A stretch of 64,000 nt of DNA. It comes from Rhodococcus sp. 14-1411-2a. Lineage in GTDB: Bacteria > Actinomycetota > Actinomycetes > Mycobacteriales > Mycobacteriaceae. A program made the position numbers and the translations under genes. Shown piece by piece: positions 17,726 to 28,475 of this stretch; the first letter of the stretch is position 1, and every line of letters begins with the position of its first letter. The stretch covers positions 372,001 through 436,000 of the forward strand of contig NZ_NPGA01000019.1 of assembly GCF_002259485.1 (NCBI RefSeq). The letters are read 5' to 3'. Below the pieces are notes generated by a model. That model was not told the origin of the DNA and ran no database searches. It worked only from the letters and a program-made list of their open reading frames with translations.

Positions 17726-19320
17726 CTGCCGCCGGTCATCCGCCGCGTCCACCTCGCCGCACCGCCGCTCCACGCACCCGAATCGGCCTGTGGTTCGGCC
17801 GACCGCTCGCGTCCTTCCACCTCGTCGTCACGATCGCGGTACTGCTCACGGTGTTGGGCCTGGTGATGGTGCTGTCGGCGTCGTCCGCCGAGTCCTTCGC
17901 AGCCGATGAGTCCGGGTACGCGCTCTTCACCCAGCAGCTGATCGGTGTCGCGCTGGGAGTCGTGGCGTTCTACGTCGCTCTCCGGCTGCCGGTTCGCTAC
18001 CTCAGGAAGCTGTCGTTTCCGCTGTTCCTGGTTTCGATCACCATGTTGATGTTGGTGCTCATTCCCGGAATCGGTGCCGAACGCCAAGGTGCGCGCCGCT
18101 GGTTCGACTTCGGCGTCGTGTCCTTCCAGCCGTCCGAGCTGGCCAAGGTCGCGCTGGTTCTGTGGGGCGCACACCTGTTGGCCTCGCGGCGCAGCGAGCA
18201 CGGCAACATCAAATCGCTGCTGGTGCCGCTGTTGCCTGCAGGTCTGCTGATGTGTCTGCTCGTCGTGCTGCAGCCGAACCTCAGTACCGCCATCGCCCTG
18301 GGCATCATCCTGGTGGCGCTGCTGTGGTTCGCCGGCCTCAACGCTCGGCTGTTCGGTGCGGTGCTGATGACCGGTCTGGCGTTGGCGACCGTGCTCGCGT
18401 TCACCGCCGGTTACCGATCCAATCGCGTCAAGGCCTGGCTCAACCCGGGTGAGGACACCCAGGGCCTGTCATATCAGTCCACCCAGGCGAAATACTCTCT
18501 CGCCGACGGCGGAATGTTCGGTCGCGGGCTCGGGCAGAGCCGCGCGAAGTGGAGCTACCTGCCCAACGCGCACAACGACTTCATCTTCGCCATCATCGGC
18601 GAGGAACTCGGAATGATCGGCTGCCTCGCAGTCATCGGATTGTTCGGCCTCTTCGTCTACACCGGCCTGCGCATCGCCATGCGTTCGGTCGATCCGTTCC
18701 TGCGGCTGTTGACCGCAGGTGCCACGTGCTGGGTGTTCGGCCAGGCCATGATCAACATCGGCTACGTCGTCGGGTTGCTGCCGGTGACCGGTCTGCAGCT
18801 GCCCCTGGTGTCCTACGGTGGCACCTCGACCGCGATCACGCTGCTGATGTTCGGCATCATCGCGAGCGCCGCCCGCCACGAACCCGAGGCGATCGCGGCC
18901 CTGCACGCAGGGCAGGAGGGCCGAATCGCGCGAGCTCTGAAGCTGCCGCTGCCCGCCGTGTTCTCGCCCAAGCGAGCCGCGATGGCGCGCTCGAAGTCCA
19001 CTCGCCCCACACTGGCGGCGCAGGATCGCAAACGCCTAGAGTCCCGTAAGGGCAAGGGCAGTGACGCACGGACAGCGCGGGCTGCCGAGCCCGGCCGTGC
19101 CCGCACGCGCGTCTCCAGTTCCCGGACCGACGCGATGTCGCCCACATCGGCTGCGTACCGGAGCGACGCTCCCCGCGGTAACGCCCGCGGCAACCCCCGT
19201 CGAAGCGATCCGGTCCGGCGAGAGCCCGCCGCAGGATCGCGATCGGCATACCGTCCGCGGCCGGAACCACAACCCGGTCGCCCTCCCGTCCGCTCGGGTG
19301 AGCGAGGATATCGACGGTGA
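17722..19320 (+). CDS. ftsW: FtsW, septal SEDS peptidoglycan polymerase
   Basis: 532 aa. Ten predicted transmembrane helices with SEDS signatures [39 protein letters not shown] and PLVSYGGTS. It polymerises lipid II together with PbpB. After the last helix (about residue 390) is a long, basic, disordered cytoplasmic tail of about 140 residues, rich in Arg, Ser and Pro, as in mycobacteria, where the tail contacts FtsZ. GTG start overlapping murD; its stop overlaps murG. Confidence 0.94.
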   Translation: MTAAGHPPRPPRRTAAPRTRIGLWFGRPLASFHLVVTIAVLLTVLGLVMVLSASSAESFAADESGYALFTQQLIGVALGVVAFYVALRLPVRYLRKLSFPLFLVSITMLMLVLIPGIGAERQGARRWFDFGVVSFQPSELAKVALVLWGAHLLASRRSEHGNIKSLLVPLLPAGLLMCLLVVLQPNLSTAIALGIILVALLWFAGLNARLFGAVLMTGLALATVLAFTAGYRSNRVKAWLNPGEDTQGLSYQSTQAKYSLADGGMFGRGLGQSRAKWSYLPNAHNDFIFAIIGEELGMIGCLAVIGLFGLFVYTGLRIAMRSVDPFLRLLTAGATCWVFGQAMINIGYVVGLLPVTGLQLPLVSYGGTSTAITLLMFGIIASAARHEPEAIAALHAGQEGRIARALKLPLPAVFSPKRAAMARSKSTRPTLAAQDRKRLESRKGKGSDARTARAAEPGRARTRVSSSRTDAMSPTSAAYRSDAPRGNARGNPRRSDPVRREPAAGSRSAYRPRPEPQPGRPPVRSGERGYRR

Positions 19321-20459
19321 AGCAGACATCTCGACCGATTTCCGTAGTGGTTGCCGGGGGCGGAACGGCCGGGCACATCGAGCCTGCGCTCGCTGTGGCC
19401 GACGCCTTGCGTGTCCTCGACCCCACCGTCACCGTCACCGCTCTCGGCAGCAGCCGGGGCCTCGAGACGACTCTCGTCCCGGCTCGCGGGTACGCACTCG
19501 AGCTCATTCCGCCCGTTCCGCTGCCTCGTAAGCCCACCGTCGACCTGCTCAAGTTGCCGCTGCGCGTCGTGCGATCGGTGCGCCGCACCCGAGAGATCTT
19601 CGCGGCCGTCGAGGCGGACGTGCTCGTCGGATTCGGCGGCTATGTCGCGTTACCGGCCTATCTCGCGGCCCGCGGTCGACTGTTCGGCCGTGGTGGCCGA
19701 ATTCCCGTGGTCATCCACGAGGCCAACGCACGAGCGGGTATCGCCAACAAGGTCGGTGCCCGCTCGGCCGAGCGGGTACTCGCCGCGGTCGCGGGCTCGG
19801 GGATCGCCGCGCGCGGTGCTGCCGACGCCGACGTGATCGGAATTCCCGTGCGTCCCACCATCACCGGACTCGACCGGGCTGCCTTCCGCGTGGAGGCTCG
19901 CGCGCACTTCGGCCTGCCCGAGAACGGCCCGGTGCTGCTGGTGTTCGGCGGCTCACAGGGGGCCCGATCGCTCAACGACGCGGTGTCCGGAGCCTCGGCG
20001 GCTCTCGCCGATGCGGGAATCTCGGTTCTGCACGCCCACGGTCCGAAGAACTCGCTCGATGTCGAGCAGCGCAATCCGGCCGCGCCGTACGTCGCGCGCG
20101 CCTACATCGACCGGATGGATCTGGCGTATGCGGCCGCGGACCTCGCGATCTGTCGCTCCGGTGCCATGACGGTCGCCGAGGTTTCCGCGACCGGTCTGCC
20201 TGCCGTCTACGTGCCCCTGCCGCACGGCAACGGCGAGCAGGAACTCAACGCCCGTCCTGTGGTCGACGCCGGAGGTGGCATCCTGGTAGCCGATGCGACA
20301 CTGACCGAGCAGTACGTGAGCGAGACAGTGGTCGCGCTGCTGGCCGACACCGAACGAATCGCCACCATGTCTCGTGCCGCCGCCGGTGCCGGGCACAAGG
20401 ACGCAGCAGCTGCCGTCGCGCAGATCGTGCTCGATACCGCGCACGCGTCGCGGCGCTGA
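19317..20459 (+). CDS. murG: UDP-GlcNAc:lipid I N-acetylglucosaminyltransferase
   Basis: 380 aa, peripheral membrane GT-B enzyme that converts lipid I to lipid II. N-terminal Gly-rich loop [16 protein letters not shown], second Gly-rich loop [13 protein letters not shown], and the UDP-binding region [20 protein letters not shown] with [13 protein letters not shown]. The GTG at 19317 overlaps the ftsW stop. A 45-base gap then precedes murC. Confidence 0.95.
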   Translation: MKQTSRPISVVVAGGGTAGHIEPALAVADALRVLDPTVTVTALGSSRGLETTLVPARGYALELIPPVPLPRKPTVDLLKLPLRVVRSVRRTREIFAAVEADVLVGFGGYVALPAYLAARGRLFGRGGRIPVVIHEANARAGIANKVGARSAERVLAAVAGSGIAARGAADADVIGIPVRPTITGLDRAAFRVEARAHFGLPENGPVLLVFGGSQGARSLNDAVSGASAALADAGISVLHAHGPKNSLDVEQRNPAAPYVARAYIDRMDLAYAAADLAICRSGAMTVAEVSATGLPAVYVPLPHGNGEQELNARPVVDAGGGILVADATLTEQYVSETVVALLADTERIATMSRAAAGAGHKDAAAAVAQIVLDTAHASRR

Positions 20460-20504
20460 GCTGGGCGGCGTCGCGCATGAGAAGAGAACGAGGGAGACGT
20501 CCGC

Positions 20505-22028
20505 GTGACAACTGAGGGTGCGATGTCGGATCTGCCGGCAGAGCTCGAACGAGTACACATGGTGGGCATCGGTGGTGCCGGAATGTCCGGCATCGCGCGG
20601 ATCCTGCTCGCTCGCGGGGGACAGGTGTCGGGTTCGGATGCCAAGGAATCGCGCGGCGTGCTCGCACTGCGCGCACGCGGTGCCCAGGTCCGCATCGGTC
20701 ACGACGCCAGCGCGCTGGACATGATCGACGGCGGACCCACCGTGGTCGTGACGACCCACGCCGCGATTCCTCAGACCAATCCCGAACTCGTCGAAGCTCG
20801 CGAACGCGGAATTCCGGTGGTGCTGCGACCGGCCGTGCTGTCTTCTCTCATGCAGGGATACCGCACGCTGCTGGTCTCGGGTACGCACGGAAAGACGTCC
20901 ACGACCTCGATGCTGGTCGTCGCCCTGCAGCACTGCGGGTTCGATCCGTCGTTCGCCGTTGGAGGAGAGCTCAACGAAGCCGGGACCAACGCCCATCACG
21001 GCAGCGGCGACGTGTTCGTGGCCGAGGCGGACGAGAGCGACGGCTCGCTGCTGCAGTACACGGCCAACGTCATCATCGTGACCAACATCGAAGCCGATCA
21101 TCTGGACTACTTCGGCACCACCGACGCCTACGTTCAGGTGTTCGACGACTTCGCTGCGCTCCTCGGTCCCGGCGGTGTGCTCGTGGCCTGCATGGACGAC
21201 CCGGGTTCGGCGGCGCTGGCTCGACGCGTGGTCGAGCGGAACCTTCCCGGAGTCACGGTGCTGGGATACGGGTCCTCGGACGTCGACGCGGGGCCGGTCG
21301 ACATGGCCGTTCGGCTGCTGGCGTGGGAGCCCGAGGACATCGGCGGCGTCGCGCAGTTGCAGATCGCAGGTGAGGACGCGGCGCGCACCGTACGGCTCGG
21401 CGTCCCCGGCCGGCACACTGCACTCAACGCTCTGGCGGCGTTCGTCGCGGCGCGCCAGGTCGGTGCCGGTGTCGAGGAATTGCTGGCCGGGCTCACCGGT
21501 TTCGGCGGCGTGCATCGACGCTTTCAGTTCACCGGGCGTGAGCACGGCGTCCGCGTGTTCGACGACTACGCGCACCACCCGACCGAGGTGCGTGCGGTGT
21601 TGACGGCCGCGCAGGCCCTCGTAGCAGGCCAGGATCGTTCGGGTGGCGAGCAGGGACGGGTGGTGGTGGTGTTTCAGCCGCACCTGTACTCGCGGACTGC
21701 GACGTTCGCCGAGGAGTTCGGTGCCGCGTTGTCGTTGGCCGACGAGATCGTCGTGCTCGACGTCTACGGCGCGCGAGAGGAGCCGTTGCCCGGTGTGACG
21801 GGGGCGCTGGTTGCCGCTTCGGTGACCAAGCCGGTGAACTATCAGCCGGATCTGTCGTTGGTGGCCAAGCAGGTCGCCCACCTGAGTGTGCCCGGCGATG
21901 TCGTCATCACCATGGGAGCCGGCGACGTGACGATGCTCGGCGGGCCGATTCTCGATGCGCTTCGCTCGAAGACCGATTTCGGTGCTGCGACCGGCCGCGG
22001 AGTACCGAAGGATCGGCCGTCGACGTGA
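20505..22028 (+). CDS. murC: UDP-N-acetylmuramate:L-alanine ligase
   Basis: 507 aa. First Mur ligase; adds L-Ala to UDP-MurNAc. N-terminal [18 protein letters not shown]-loop [34 protein letters not shown] and the C-terminal DDYAHHPTE motif. The GTG at 20505 has the site GAGGGAGAC 10 bases upstream and is preferred to the in-frame ATG at 20523. Its stop overlaps ftsQ by 4 bases. Confidence 0.95.
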   Translation: MTTEGAMSDLPAELERVHMVGIGGAGMSGIARILLARGGQVSGSDAKESRGVLALRARGAQVRIGHDASALDMIDGGPTVVVTTHAAIPQTNPELVEARERGIPVVLRPAVLSSLMQGYRTLLVSGTHGKTSTTSMLVVALQHCGFDPSFAVGGELNEAGTNAHHGSGDVFVAEADESDGSLLQYTANVIIVTNIEADHLDYFGTTDAYVQVFDDFAALLGPGGVLVACMDDPGSAALARRVVERNLPGVTVLGYGSSDVDAGPVDMAVRLLAWEPEDIGGVAQLQIAGEDAARTVRLGVPGRHTALNALAAFVAARQVGAGVEELLAGLTGFGGVHRRFQFTGREHGVRVFDDYAHHPTEVRAVLTAAQALVAGQDRSGGEQGRVVVVFQPHLYSRTATFAEEFGAALSLADEIVVLDVYGAREEPLPGVTGALVAASVTKPVNYQPDLSLVAKQVAHLSVPGDVVITMGAGDVTMLGGPILDALRSKTDFGAATGRGVPKDRPST

Positions 22029-22819
22029 CCCGCCGCTCCGATCGAGTCCGTTCTTCGAGGTCGGGAACAGCTGCACGAGAGGGTGATTCGCCGTCCGCGG
22101 TCACCGACAAGCAAGCCCGCGCTCAGGCACGGGAAGAAGAGCGCGCCCGAGTGAAGCGGTCGCGTCGCAAAGCCGCGCTGATTGCGCTCGCCGTGGTGGT
22201 CGTCGTGGTGGGATCGGCTGCGCTGGTGTACTTCACGCCGCTGTTGTCCGTTCGCACCATCGCGGTCGCGGGGGCATCGTCGGTGTCCGAGCAGGAGATC
22301 CTCGATCGGCTGGACGTACCCGTCGGCCTTCCGCTGGTTCGGGTGGACACGGCGGGGGCGGCGCAGCGGGTGGCAACGATCCCGGCGCTGGCGACGGTCC
22401 GCGTGCAACGCCAGTATCCGTCCACCGTGCAGGTGACGGTCGAGGAGCGAGTTCCGGTGGCGTTCTTCGATTCTCCGGACGGCACCCATCTCCTGGACTC
22501 CACCGGCGTCGATTTCGCGATCGCGCCGCCACCGCCAGGGGTAGTACGTCTGGTGACCGACAATCCGGTGTTCGGTGATCCGGTGACGAAAGATGCACTG
22601 GCGGTTCTCGATACGTTGCCACCGCTGCTGCGCGATCAGGCCGCCGAGCTGCGGGCGAGCACGCTGTCCGACATCTCGATTCTGCTGCTCGACGGGCGCA
22701 CCGTCGTGTGGGGCAGCAAGGACGACTCCGAGCGCAAGGGCGCGGTCGCGATCGCATTGCTGTCCCAACCCGGTCAGATCTTCGACGTGTCGAGTCCGGA
22801 TCTGCCCACCACCAAATAG
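22025..22819 (+). CDS. ftsQ: Divisome protein FtsQ
   Basis: 264 aa, bitopic. A basic, disordered cytoplasmic segment of about 45 residues, one transmembrane helix near residues 52-72, a POTRA domain beginning [21 protein letters not shown] and a beta domain ([20 protein letters not shown]). It bridges FtsL/FtsB and the later divisome. GTG start at 22025 coupled to murC. The 171-base gap that follows carries the ftsZ promoter. Confidence 0.9.
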   Translation: MTRRSDRVRSSRSGTAAREGDSPSAVTDKQARAQAREEERARVKRSRRKAALIALAVVVVVVGSAALVYFTPLLSVRTIAVAGASSVSEQEILDRLDVPVGLPLVRVDTAGAAQRVATIPALATVRVQRQYPSTVQVTVEERVPVAFFDSPDGTHLLDSTGVDFAIAPPPPGVVRLVTDNPVFGDPVTKDALAVLDTLPPLLRDQAAELRASTLSDISILLLDGRTVVWGSKDDSERKGAVAIALLSQPGQIFDVSSPDLPTTK

Positions 22820-22912
22820 TTTCGACGCGCGGACCGGAATTTCTCGCGTGGCGTCGGCGCGCCTAATGGCGATAGTCGTCGGCGATGAATAGCGTTTCGA
22901 CCAGTTCAGTAC

Positions 22913-22943
22913 TTGACATAACTCTAAGCCTGTGGTTTAGGTT
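22913..22943 (+). promoter_or_regulatory. Candidate ftsZ promoter
   Basis: A consensus TTGACA at 22913-22918 is followed by TAGGTT (TANNNT type) at 22938-22943, a long 19-base spacer. It lies in a locally AT-richer stretch 48 bases before ftsZ. A separate promoter here would let ftsZ be set apart from the coupled upstream genes, as known in relatives. Confidence 0.45.
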
Positions 22944-22990
22944 GAGGGTTTTCCACATTTCAGGCAACAATCCACGGAAGGCGAGAGCCC

Positions 22991-24286
22991 ATGACGCCCC
23001 CGCACAACTACCTCGCCGTAATCAAGGTCGTCGGCATCGGCGGCGGCGGCGTGAACGCGGTCAACCGCATGATCGAACAGGGACTCAAGGGAGTCGAGTT
23101 CATCGCGGTCAACACCGACGCTCAGGCCTTGCTGATGAGTGACGCAGACGTCAAGCTCGACGTCGGCCGCGAACTGACCCGCGGACTCGGCGCAGGTGCC
23201 GATCCCGAGGTCGGCCGCCGCGCAGCAGACGATCACAAGGACGAGATCGAAGAGGTGCTCAAGGGTGCCGACATGGTGTTCGTCACCGCAGGCGAGGGCG
23301 GCGGCACCGGTACCGGTGGCGCTCCTGTCGTCGCCAACATCGCTCGCAAGCTCGGCGCACTGACCGTCGGTGTCGTCACCCGGCCGTTCTCCTTCGAGGG
23401 CAAGCGGCGCGGTGGACAGGCCGACACCGGCATCCAGCAGCTCCGCGAGTCCTGCGACACGCTCATCGTCATCCCGAACGACCGACTGCTCCAGCTCGGC
23501 GACGCGGCCGTCAGCCTCATGGACGCGTTCCGCAGCGCCGACGAAGTACTGCTCAACGGTGTCCAGGGCATCACCGACCTGATCACCACTCCCGGACTGA
23601 TCAACGTCGACTTCGCCGACGTCAAGGGCGTCATGTCCGGCGCAGGCAGTGCACTGATGGGTATCGGATCCTCACGCGGTGAGGGTCGCGCGATCAAGGC
23701 GGCCGAATCGGCGATCAACTCGCCGCTGCTCGAAGCCTCGATGGAAGGTGCACGCGGAGTGCTGCTCTCCATCGCCGGTGGATCCGATCTCGGTCTGTTC
23801 GAGATCAACGAGGCCGCCTCGCTGGTGCAGGAAGCCGCACACATCGACGCCAACATCATCTTCGGCACCGTCATCGACGACTCGCTCGGCGACGAGGTCC
23901 GCGTGACCGTCATCGCCGCAGGCTTCGACGGCGGAACCCCGACGCGGCGTCCGGTCGAAGCTGCCACCTCCACCCGCGGCCCCATCGGATCGGCTCGCTC
24001 GGGCGAGGTGTCCTCCAAATCGACCGACAGTTCCGACGGTGCTGTGTTCCGCGACCCGGTCGGCGCACCGAGTGGTAGCAGTCTGCCGCCGCTGAACTCG
24101 TCGAGCTCGTCCAACCGCGAATCGTCGAGCCGCGAATCCGCAGCCGGTTACGGTCGCGACTCGTCCGGCCAGGGCCGGGACTCGTCCGGACAGGGCCGCG
24201 AGTCCGTCGGTTCCGGCCGTCGCGTTCCGATCGCCGAGGACGAGGGCGAAGACGAAGTCGATGTGCCGTCCTTCATGCGGCGGTGA
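22991..24286 (+). CDS. ftsZ: Cell division GTPase FtsZ
   Basis: 431 aa tubulin homologue that forms the Z-ring. [16 protein letters not shown] at the N-terminus, the tubulin signature [22 protein letters not shown] and the T7 loop. The globular domain ends near residue 315. A Ser-rich linker follows with three GRDSSGQ-type heptads (24152-24214), then an acidic stretch and the C-terminal tail DVPSFMRR that binds SepF/FtsW. ATG at 22991 after GGAAGGCGAG. Its stop overlaps the pgeF start. Confidence 0.97.
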   Translation: MTPPHNYLAVIKVVGIGGGGVNAVNRMIEQGLKGVEFIAVNTDAQALLMSDADVKLDVGRELTRGLGAGADPEVGRRAADDHKDEIEEVLKGADMVFVTAGEGGGTGTGGAPVVANIARKLGALTVGVVTRPFSFEGKRRGGQADTGIQQLRESCDTLIVIPNDRLLQLGDAAVSLMDAFRSADEVLLNGVQGITDLITTPGLINVDFADVKGVMSGAGSALMGIGSSRGEGRAIKAAESAINSPLLEASMEGARGVLLSIAGGSDLGLFEINEAASLVQEAAHIDANIIFGTVIDDSLGDEVRVTVIAAGFDGGTPTRRPVEAATSTRGPIGSARSGEVSSKSTDSSDGAVFRDPVGAPSGSSLPPLNSSSSSNRESSSRESAAGYGRDSSGQGRDSSGQGRESVGSGRRVPIAEDEGEDEVDVPSFMRR

Positions 24287-25050
24287 GTGACACCGCTTCC
24301 GCCGGTCCGTTTCGTGTCCGACGCGTCTCGACGACGCGGGCGGGCGGCGTCTCGGCACCGCCGTTCGACACGTTCAATCTGGGCGATCACGTAGGTGACG
24401 ACCCCGCTTCGGTGGAAGCCAACCGTCGACGCCTCGGCGATCGACTGGGTATGGGACTCGAACGGCTCGTGTTCATGGAGCAGGTCCACGGACGCACCGT
24501 CACCGTGGTGGACGGTCCGGTGTCCGAGCCGGTGCCGATGACCGATGCGTTGGTGACGACGCAACGTGATCTCGGTCTGGTGGTGTTGACTGCCGATTGC
24601 GTGCCGGTCCTGCTCTCCGACGAGGAGGCAGGCGTGATCGCAGCGGTGCATGCAGGACGGGTCGGTGCCCGCATCGGCATCGTTCCCCGGGTGTTGGCCG
24701 CCATGGTCGAGCTCGGGGCGGTTCCGGCGCGGATCGGCGCATTTCTCGGTCCGGCGGCGAGCGGCCGACAGTACGAGGTGCCCGCCTCCATGCGAGCGGA
24801 CGTCGACAAGCATCTCCCCGGCAGCGCGACGACCACGGTCCGCAACACGCCGGGGCTGGACATTCCCGCCGGTATCCGCGCTCAGCTGCTCGCCGCGGGA
24901 GTGTCCGGTGTCGCTCAGGATCCGCGGTGCACCATCGAGGACCGGGCCTTGTTCAGTCACCGTCGTGAAGGATCGACCGGCCGAATCGCCAGTGTCGTCT
25001 GGATGGACAGCACATCCCCCGGTGATCGGGCCGAAACGGCAGACCGGTGA
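24283..25050 (+). CDS. pgeF: Peptidoglycan editing factor PgeF (YfiH/DUF152 family)
   Basis: 255 aa. Purine nucleoside phosphorylase/laccase-like fold that in other bacteria removes mis-incorporated L-Ser from muropeptide precursors. The metal/active-site residues are visible in MEQVHG (His), [10 protein letters not shown] (Cys) and AAVHAGRVG (His). GTG start overlapping the ftsZ stop; the ftsZ-pgeF-yggS-sepF order is standard for Gram-positive bacteria. Confidence 0.88.
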   Translation: MSDTASAGPFRVRRVSTTRAGGVSAPPFDTFNLGDHVGDDPASVEANRRRLGDRLGMGLERLVFMEQVHGRTVTVVDGPVSEPVPMTDALVTTQRDLGLVVLTADCVPVLLSDEEAGVIAAVHAGRVGARIGIVPRVLAAMVELGAVPARIGAFLGPAASGRQYEVPASMRADVDKHLPGSATTTVRNTPGLDIPAGIRAQLLAAGVSGVAQDPRCTIEDRALFSHRREGSTGRIASVVWMDSTSPGDRAETADR

Positions 25051-25069
25051 ACCGGCAGAAGAGGTTGTC

Positions 25070-25825
25070 ATGAGCGAACCCACCGGCAGCGCGTCGGGCA
25101 CCGACCGGGCGCAGGAGATCGAGACGGCGTTGACGTCGGTGCGCGAGCGGTTGCACCGCGCCTGTGTCGATGCGGGCCGGTCGCCCGCCGACGTGGCTCT
25201 GCTGCCGGTGACCAAGTTCTTCCCCGCCTCGGACGTGCGGGTTCTCTACGAACTGGGGTGCCGCGACTTCGGCGAGTCCCGAGAGCAGGACGCGTCGCCC
25301 AAGGTCGCCGAGACGGCCGAAGATTTCGTCGGCGATCCGCCTCGCTGGCACATGATCGGACACCTGCAGCGAAACAAGGCGAAGTCGGTTGCCGCGTGGG
25401 CGCACGCCATTCATTCCGTCGACAGTGCGCGGTTGGTGGCCGCACTGTCCAAGGCGACGACGGCGGCATTGGACGAGGGTGTGCGTCGGACCGAACTCGA
25501 CGTGATCGTTCAGGTCAGTCTCGACGGGGATGTGCACCGCGGCGGCGTCGAACGCGACGAACTCCACGAGCTTGCCGACGCGGTGTCGAACGCGTCCGGG
25601 TTGCGTTTGGCGGGGTTGATGGCGGTGCCACCGCTCGGTGCCGATCCGGACGCCGCATTCGCCGATCTCGAGAGCCTGCACCGTCGGCTGACGGCCGATC
25701 ATCCCGAAGCGCTCGAGCTGTCCGCAGGCATGACCGGAGACCTGGAAGCTGCTGTGCGGCACGGATCGACGTGCGTGCGTGTCGGTACCGCAATACTCGG
25801 CGCGCGGCCGATAACCTCGCAATAA
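25070..25825 (+). CDS. yggS: YggS-family PLP homeostasis protein
   Basis: 251 aa alanine-racemase-like single-domain PLP-binding barrel. [12 protein letters not shown] carries the PLP lysine; [32 protein letters not shown] and [23 protein letters not shown] follow the family pattern. Buffers pyridoxal phosphate; no enzymatic reaction is established. ATG at 25070 with AGAAGAGG upstream; the GTG overlapping the pgeF stop at 25047 is out of frame. Confidence 0.9.
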   Translation: MSEPTGSASGTDRAQEIETALTSVRERLHRACVDAGRSPADVALLPVTKFFPASDVRVLYELGCRDFGESREQDASPKVAETAEDFVGDPPRWHMIGHLQRNKAKSVAAWAHAIHSVDSARLVAALSKATTAALDEGVRRTELDVIVQVSLDGDVHRGGVERDELHELADAVSNASGLRLAGLMAVPPLGADPDAAFADLESLHRRLTADHPEALELSAGMTGDLEAAVRHGSTCVRVGTAILGARPITSQ

Positions 25826-25908
25826 CAGTCCATGGATCACATCAGTCACAACAGACACTTGCGAACCTGGAGATGGACAGTAGACACACCGCCACGGAAG
25901 GCAGAACG

Positions 25909-26553
25909 ATGAGCACCCTGCACAAGTTCAAGGCGTACTTCGGCATGGTTCCGCTCGCCGACTACGAGGACGACTACCTCGACGATCCGGACACGCGACG
26001 CAGTTCCCGTGGTGGTCGTGACACCTACGACGACATGGACGAGCGTGAATTCGTGAAGCCGTCGTTCGGTGGATCTCGGCACGCGCAGGTCGAGGACGAC
26101 TACGACGACTACGAGGCCCCGCGTCCGGCGACGCTGGCCCCGATCGGCGGACGAGGACGTGGCGCGGCACCGACCACGCGAGGTGCAGCAACCAGGGGAG
26201 CGTTGGCCATGGACACTCGGATGGACGTGCGTGCGGAGACGCGACGCAGCCCTATCGCGGACGACGGCGGCCCGCTCTCGAAGATCACCACGCTGCGACC
26301 GCGTGACTACAGCGAGGCGCGCACCATCGGTGAGCGTTTCCGCGACGGCACTCCGGTCATCATGGACCTGGTCGAGATGAGCAACGCCGACGCCAAGCGC
26401 CTGGTCGATTTCGCGGCCGGGCTCGCCTTCGCGCTGCGCGGTTCCTTCGACAAGGTGGCGACCAAGGTATTCCTGCTCTCGCCGGCCGACGTCGACGTCT
26501 CGCCGCAGGAGCGCAGGCGGATCGCCGAGACCGGCTTCTACAGTCAGCAGTGA
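25909..26553 (+). CDS. sepF: Cell division protein SepF
   Basis: 214 aa. N-terminal amphipathic helix ([15 protein letters not shown]) for membrane binding, a disordered Asp/Tyr/Arg-rich linker to about residue 125, then the SepF fold ([52 protein letters not shown]). It anchors FtsZ to the membrane; actinobacteria lack FtsA. ATG at 25909 behind GGAAGG. An 83-base gap separates it from yggS. Confidence 0.94.
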   Translation: MSTLHKFKAYFGMVPLADYEDDYLDDPDTRRSSRGGRDTYDDMDEREFVKPSFGGSRHAQVEDDYDDYEAPRPATLAPIGGRGRGAAPTTRGAATRGALAMDTRMDVRAETRRSPIADDGGPLSKITTLRPRDYSEARTIGERFRDGTPVIMDLVEMSNADAKRLVDFAAGLAFALRGSFDKVATKVFLLSPADVDVSPQERRRIAETGFYSQQ

Positions 26554-26635
26554 GAGATTCGCTGTTCGGGGCGGTAGTGCAGGGCTGTGACCAGCGCGCT
26601 TTGCTCAGCCCGTCGAATTCAGGCAGAGTATAGCC

Positions 26636-26923
26636 GTGATCGTGTTCACGGTGATCAACATCGTATTGTTTCTTTTTTGGCTCCTTCTCATCGGTCGAAT
26701 CATCGTCGAGTTCATCAGAACTTTCGCGAGAGATTGGCAACCGACCGGGTTGGTCGTCATCGTGCTCGAGGCGATCTTCACGGTCACCGACCCGCCGGTG
26801 AAGTTCCTCCGCAGGATAATTCCGCCGCTCAACCTCGGCGGAGTGCGACTGGACCTGTCCATCATGGTCCTGCTGTTCGTCGTCTTCATCGCGTGGAATG
26901 TGACCAGCGGTCTCGCGGCCTGA
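26636..26923 (+). CDS. YggT family membrane protein
   Basis: 95 aa with two transmembrane helices (about residues 2-25 and 74-94) joined by an amphipathic loop containing TDPPVKFLRRIIPPLNLGG, the family signature. Located between sepF and wag31 as in mycobacteria (Rv2146c). The role is unclear; a link to polar growth or osmotic stress is only suggested for homologues. GTG start at 26636, with little ribosome site visible. Confidence 0.88.
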   Translation: MIVFTVINIVLFLFWLLLIGRIIVEFIRTFARDWQPTGLVVIVLEAIFTVTDPPVKFLRRIIPPLNLGGVRLDLSIMVLLFVVFIAWNVTSGLAA

Positions 26924-27032
26924 GATCGCAGACGAAATGTTAGAACGCGGGACCCAGCGCATGCTGCGTGTCCTGTGTGACAGAATGGACGCCAGTTACA
27001 GTTTGATTGTTCTGCACTCGCGCGGAATGGCA

Positions 27033-27038
27033 TATAAC
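27033..27038 (+). promoter_or_regulatory. Candidate -10 for wag31
   Basis: TATAAC in the context CATATAACTG lies 45 bases before the wag31 start in a 160-base gap. No clear -35 at the right distance (TTGATT at 27003 is too far). It suggests wag31 can be transcribed on its own. Confidence 0.35.
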
Positions 27039-27083
27039 TGAATGCTTGCTCTACCGCCCCAAGACGCGTGAAGGGATCCTTCC

Positions 27084-27935
27084 ATGCCGCTGACTCCAGC
27101 TGATGTGCACAATGTCGCGTTCAGCAAGCCGCCCATCGGTAAGCGTGGTTACAACGAAGACGAGGTCGACGCTTTTCTCGACCTCGTCGAGCAAGAGTTG
27201 TCGCGACTGATCGAAGAGAACGCCGACCTCCGCCAGCGGGTCGGTGAGCTCGACCAGGAGCTTGCGGACGCCAAGAACGCTTCGCGGCAGAGCCCGCAGG
27301 CGGCTCAGGTCGCGGCACCGAAGGCCGAGCCACAGCGCCCGGTGGATCCCCCCAAGCCACCGCCCGTCGCGGCCCAGCCCGCTCCGGTCGCACCCGTTGC
27401 GGCGGCCCCGCAGCAGAGCGGCGACTCCAACATGCAGGCCGCCAAGATTCTGGGCCTCGCTCAGGAGATGGCCGATCGTCTCACCGGTGATGCCAAGTCG
27501 GAGTCCGAGCAGCTGCTCGGCAACGCGCGCACCAACGCCGAGCGTTTGGTCTCGGATGCCCGCACGCGTTCGGAGTCGATGATGTCCGAGGCTCGGCAGA
27601 AGTCCGAGTCGCTGCTGTCCGACGCACAGACGCGCTCCGAGACCCAGCTGCGTCAGGCCAAGGAGAAGGCCGACGCACTGCAGGCCGATGCCGAGCGCAA
27701 GCACACCGAGATCATGGCGACGATCAACCAGCAGCGTTCGGTCCTCGAAGGTCGCATCGAGCAGCTCAAGACGTTCGAGCGCGAGTACCGCGTGCGGCTC
27801 AAGTCCTACCTGGAATCGCAGCTCGAAGAGCTCGAGAACCGTTCCTCGGCGCTGCCGGTGGACAACGGGCAGGACAACTTCAACCAGGACAGCCAGTCGT
27901 CGGGGTACAGCCAGTCGTACGCCAAGGGCAACTGA
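27084..27935 (+). CDS. wag31: Polar growth scaffold Wag31/DivIVA
   Basis: 283 aa. N-terminal DivIVA domain ([20 protein letters not shown], then [17 protein letters not shown]), a Pro/Ala/Gln-rich linker at about residues 68-112, and a long coiled coil with 11-residue periodicity ([33 protein letters not shown]). It recruits wall synthesis to cell poles. ATG at 27084. A hairpin lies 16 bases after the stop. Confidence 0.96.
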   Translation: MPLTPADVHNVAFSKPPIGKRGYNEDEVDAFLDLVEQELSRLIEENADLRQRVGELDQELADAKNASRQSPQAAQVAAPKAEPQRPVDPPKPPPVAAQPAPVAPVAAAPQQSGDSNMQAAKILGLAQEMADRLTGDAKSESEQLLGNARTNAERLVSDARTRSESMMSEARQKSESLLSDAQTRSETQLRQAKEKADALQADAERKHTEIMATINQQRSVLEGRIEQLKTFEREYRVRLKSYLESQLEELENRSSALPVDNGQDNFNQDSQSSGYSQSYAKGN

Positions 27936-27950
27936 CGCAGGAGTTCGTGT

Positions 27951-27976
27951 CGATGCTGCCGAACACGGCAGCATCG
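27951..27976 (+). terminator. Hairpin after wag31
   Basis: An 11-bp perfect stem (CGATGCTGCCG / CGGCAGCATCG) with loop AACA. There is no U tract, so termination would be of the tract-less actinobacterial kind; it may only reduce read-through into the small ORF at 28015. Confidence 0.6.
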
Positions 27977-28014
27977 CACCCTGACGTCGCGTCGAACGGT
28001 GAGCGAGGAATCAC

Positions 28015-28191
28015 GTGCTGGTCCTGACTCTCGGCGCAGCGGCTATCGGCTTCGGCTTTCTAATTCTTGCGTTGATGACGGGGTCGGTCGTGTGGGCGTG
28101 GGCCTGCATCGTCGTGTGTATCGTGGGAGCAGTTCTGCTACTTGTCGGTGCACTGACGGGCAAACGACCACCGCCGGAACCCGACAAGTAA
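28015..28191 (+). CDS. 58-aa two-helix membrane protein
   Basis: GTG start preceded by GAGCGAGGA. The protein is two hydrophobic helices (AAAIGFGFLILALM; CIVVCIVGAVLLLVGAL) separated by TGSVVWAWA, ending in a short tail KRPPPEPDK. It occupies the place of the Rv2144c-type membrane protein after wag31 in mycobacteria, but is only half as long and sequence identity is not claimed. No function known. Confidence 0.65.
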   Translation: MLVLTLGAAAIGFGFLILALMTGSVVWAWACIVVCIVGAVLLLVGALTGKRPPPEPDK

Positions 28192-28204
28192 TATGTGCTG
28201 ATTT

Positions 28205-28475
28205 CCCCAGTTGTTTCAGGCGTCGATCCGGCTATCACCGGGGAGCTTTCGGAAGAACGACTCGGTTCGATGGGCAACCACCTCGAATCGACGTCCAGTA
28301 GAACCGAACGGGTGAGCCCGTCACAGCTCACGTGGAGAGGCTTGCTCCGGCGACAGTGTCGTCGGAGCCGAGCAAGCGGGGTGGTACCGCGGTATCCGAC
28401 GTCCCGATCGTCGAATGTCGTCCCCGTGCCAACAGGTGTCGCGTCCAATACGCGTCCGGCACGGAGGAGACAGAT
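28205..28475 (+). promoter_or_regulatory. Ile-specific T-box riboswitch (translational type)
   Basis: Stem I is closed by CGTCGAT (28221-28227) with ATCGACG (28287-28293). The specifier ATC is at 28234-28236. Stem III pairs CTTGCTC with GAGCAAG. The T-box core is GGTGGTACCGCGG, with TGGT at 28382-28385 complementary to the ACCA end of tRNA-Ile. Downstream, CCGTGCC (28424-28430) can pair with GGCACGG (28458-28464), covering the start of the ribosome site GGAGGAGA (28463-28470), and no T-run terminator is present. Uncharged tRNA-Ile should therefore free the ribosome site. Confidence 0.9.

Noticed and set aside
19953-22076. Long minus-strand open frame opposite murG-murC
   Set aside because: Same reason: mirror of strongly coding plus-strand frames.
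25047-25049. GTG overlapping the pgeF stop as yggS start
   Set aside because: Out of frame with yggS; the ATG at 25070 has its own ribosome site.
26573-26634. Possible degenerate tRNA between sepF and yggT
   Set aside because: A TCGAATTC-like element is present, but acceptor, D and anticodon stems do not pair.
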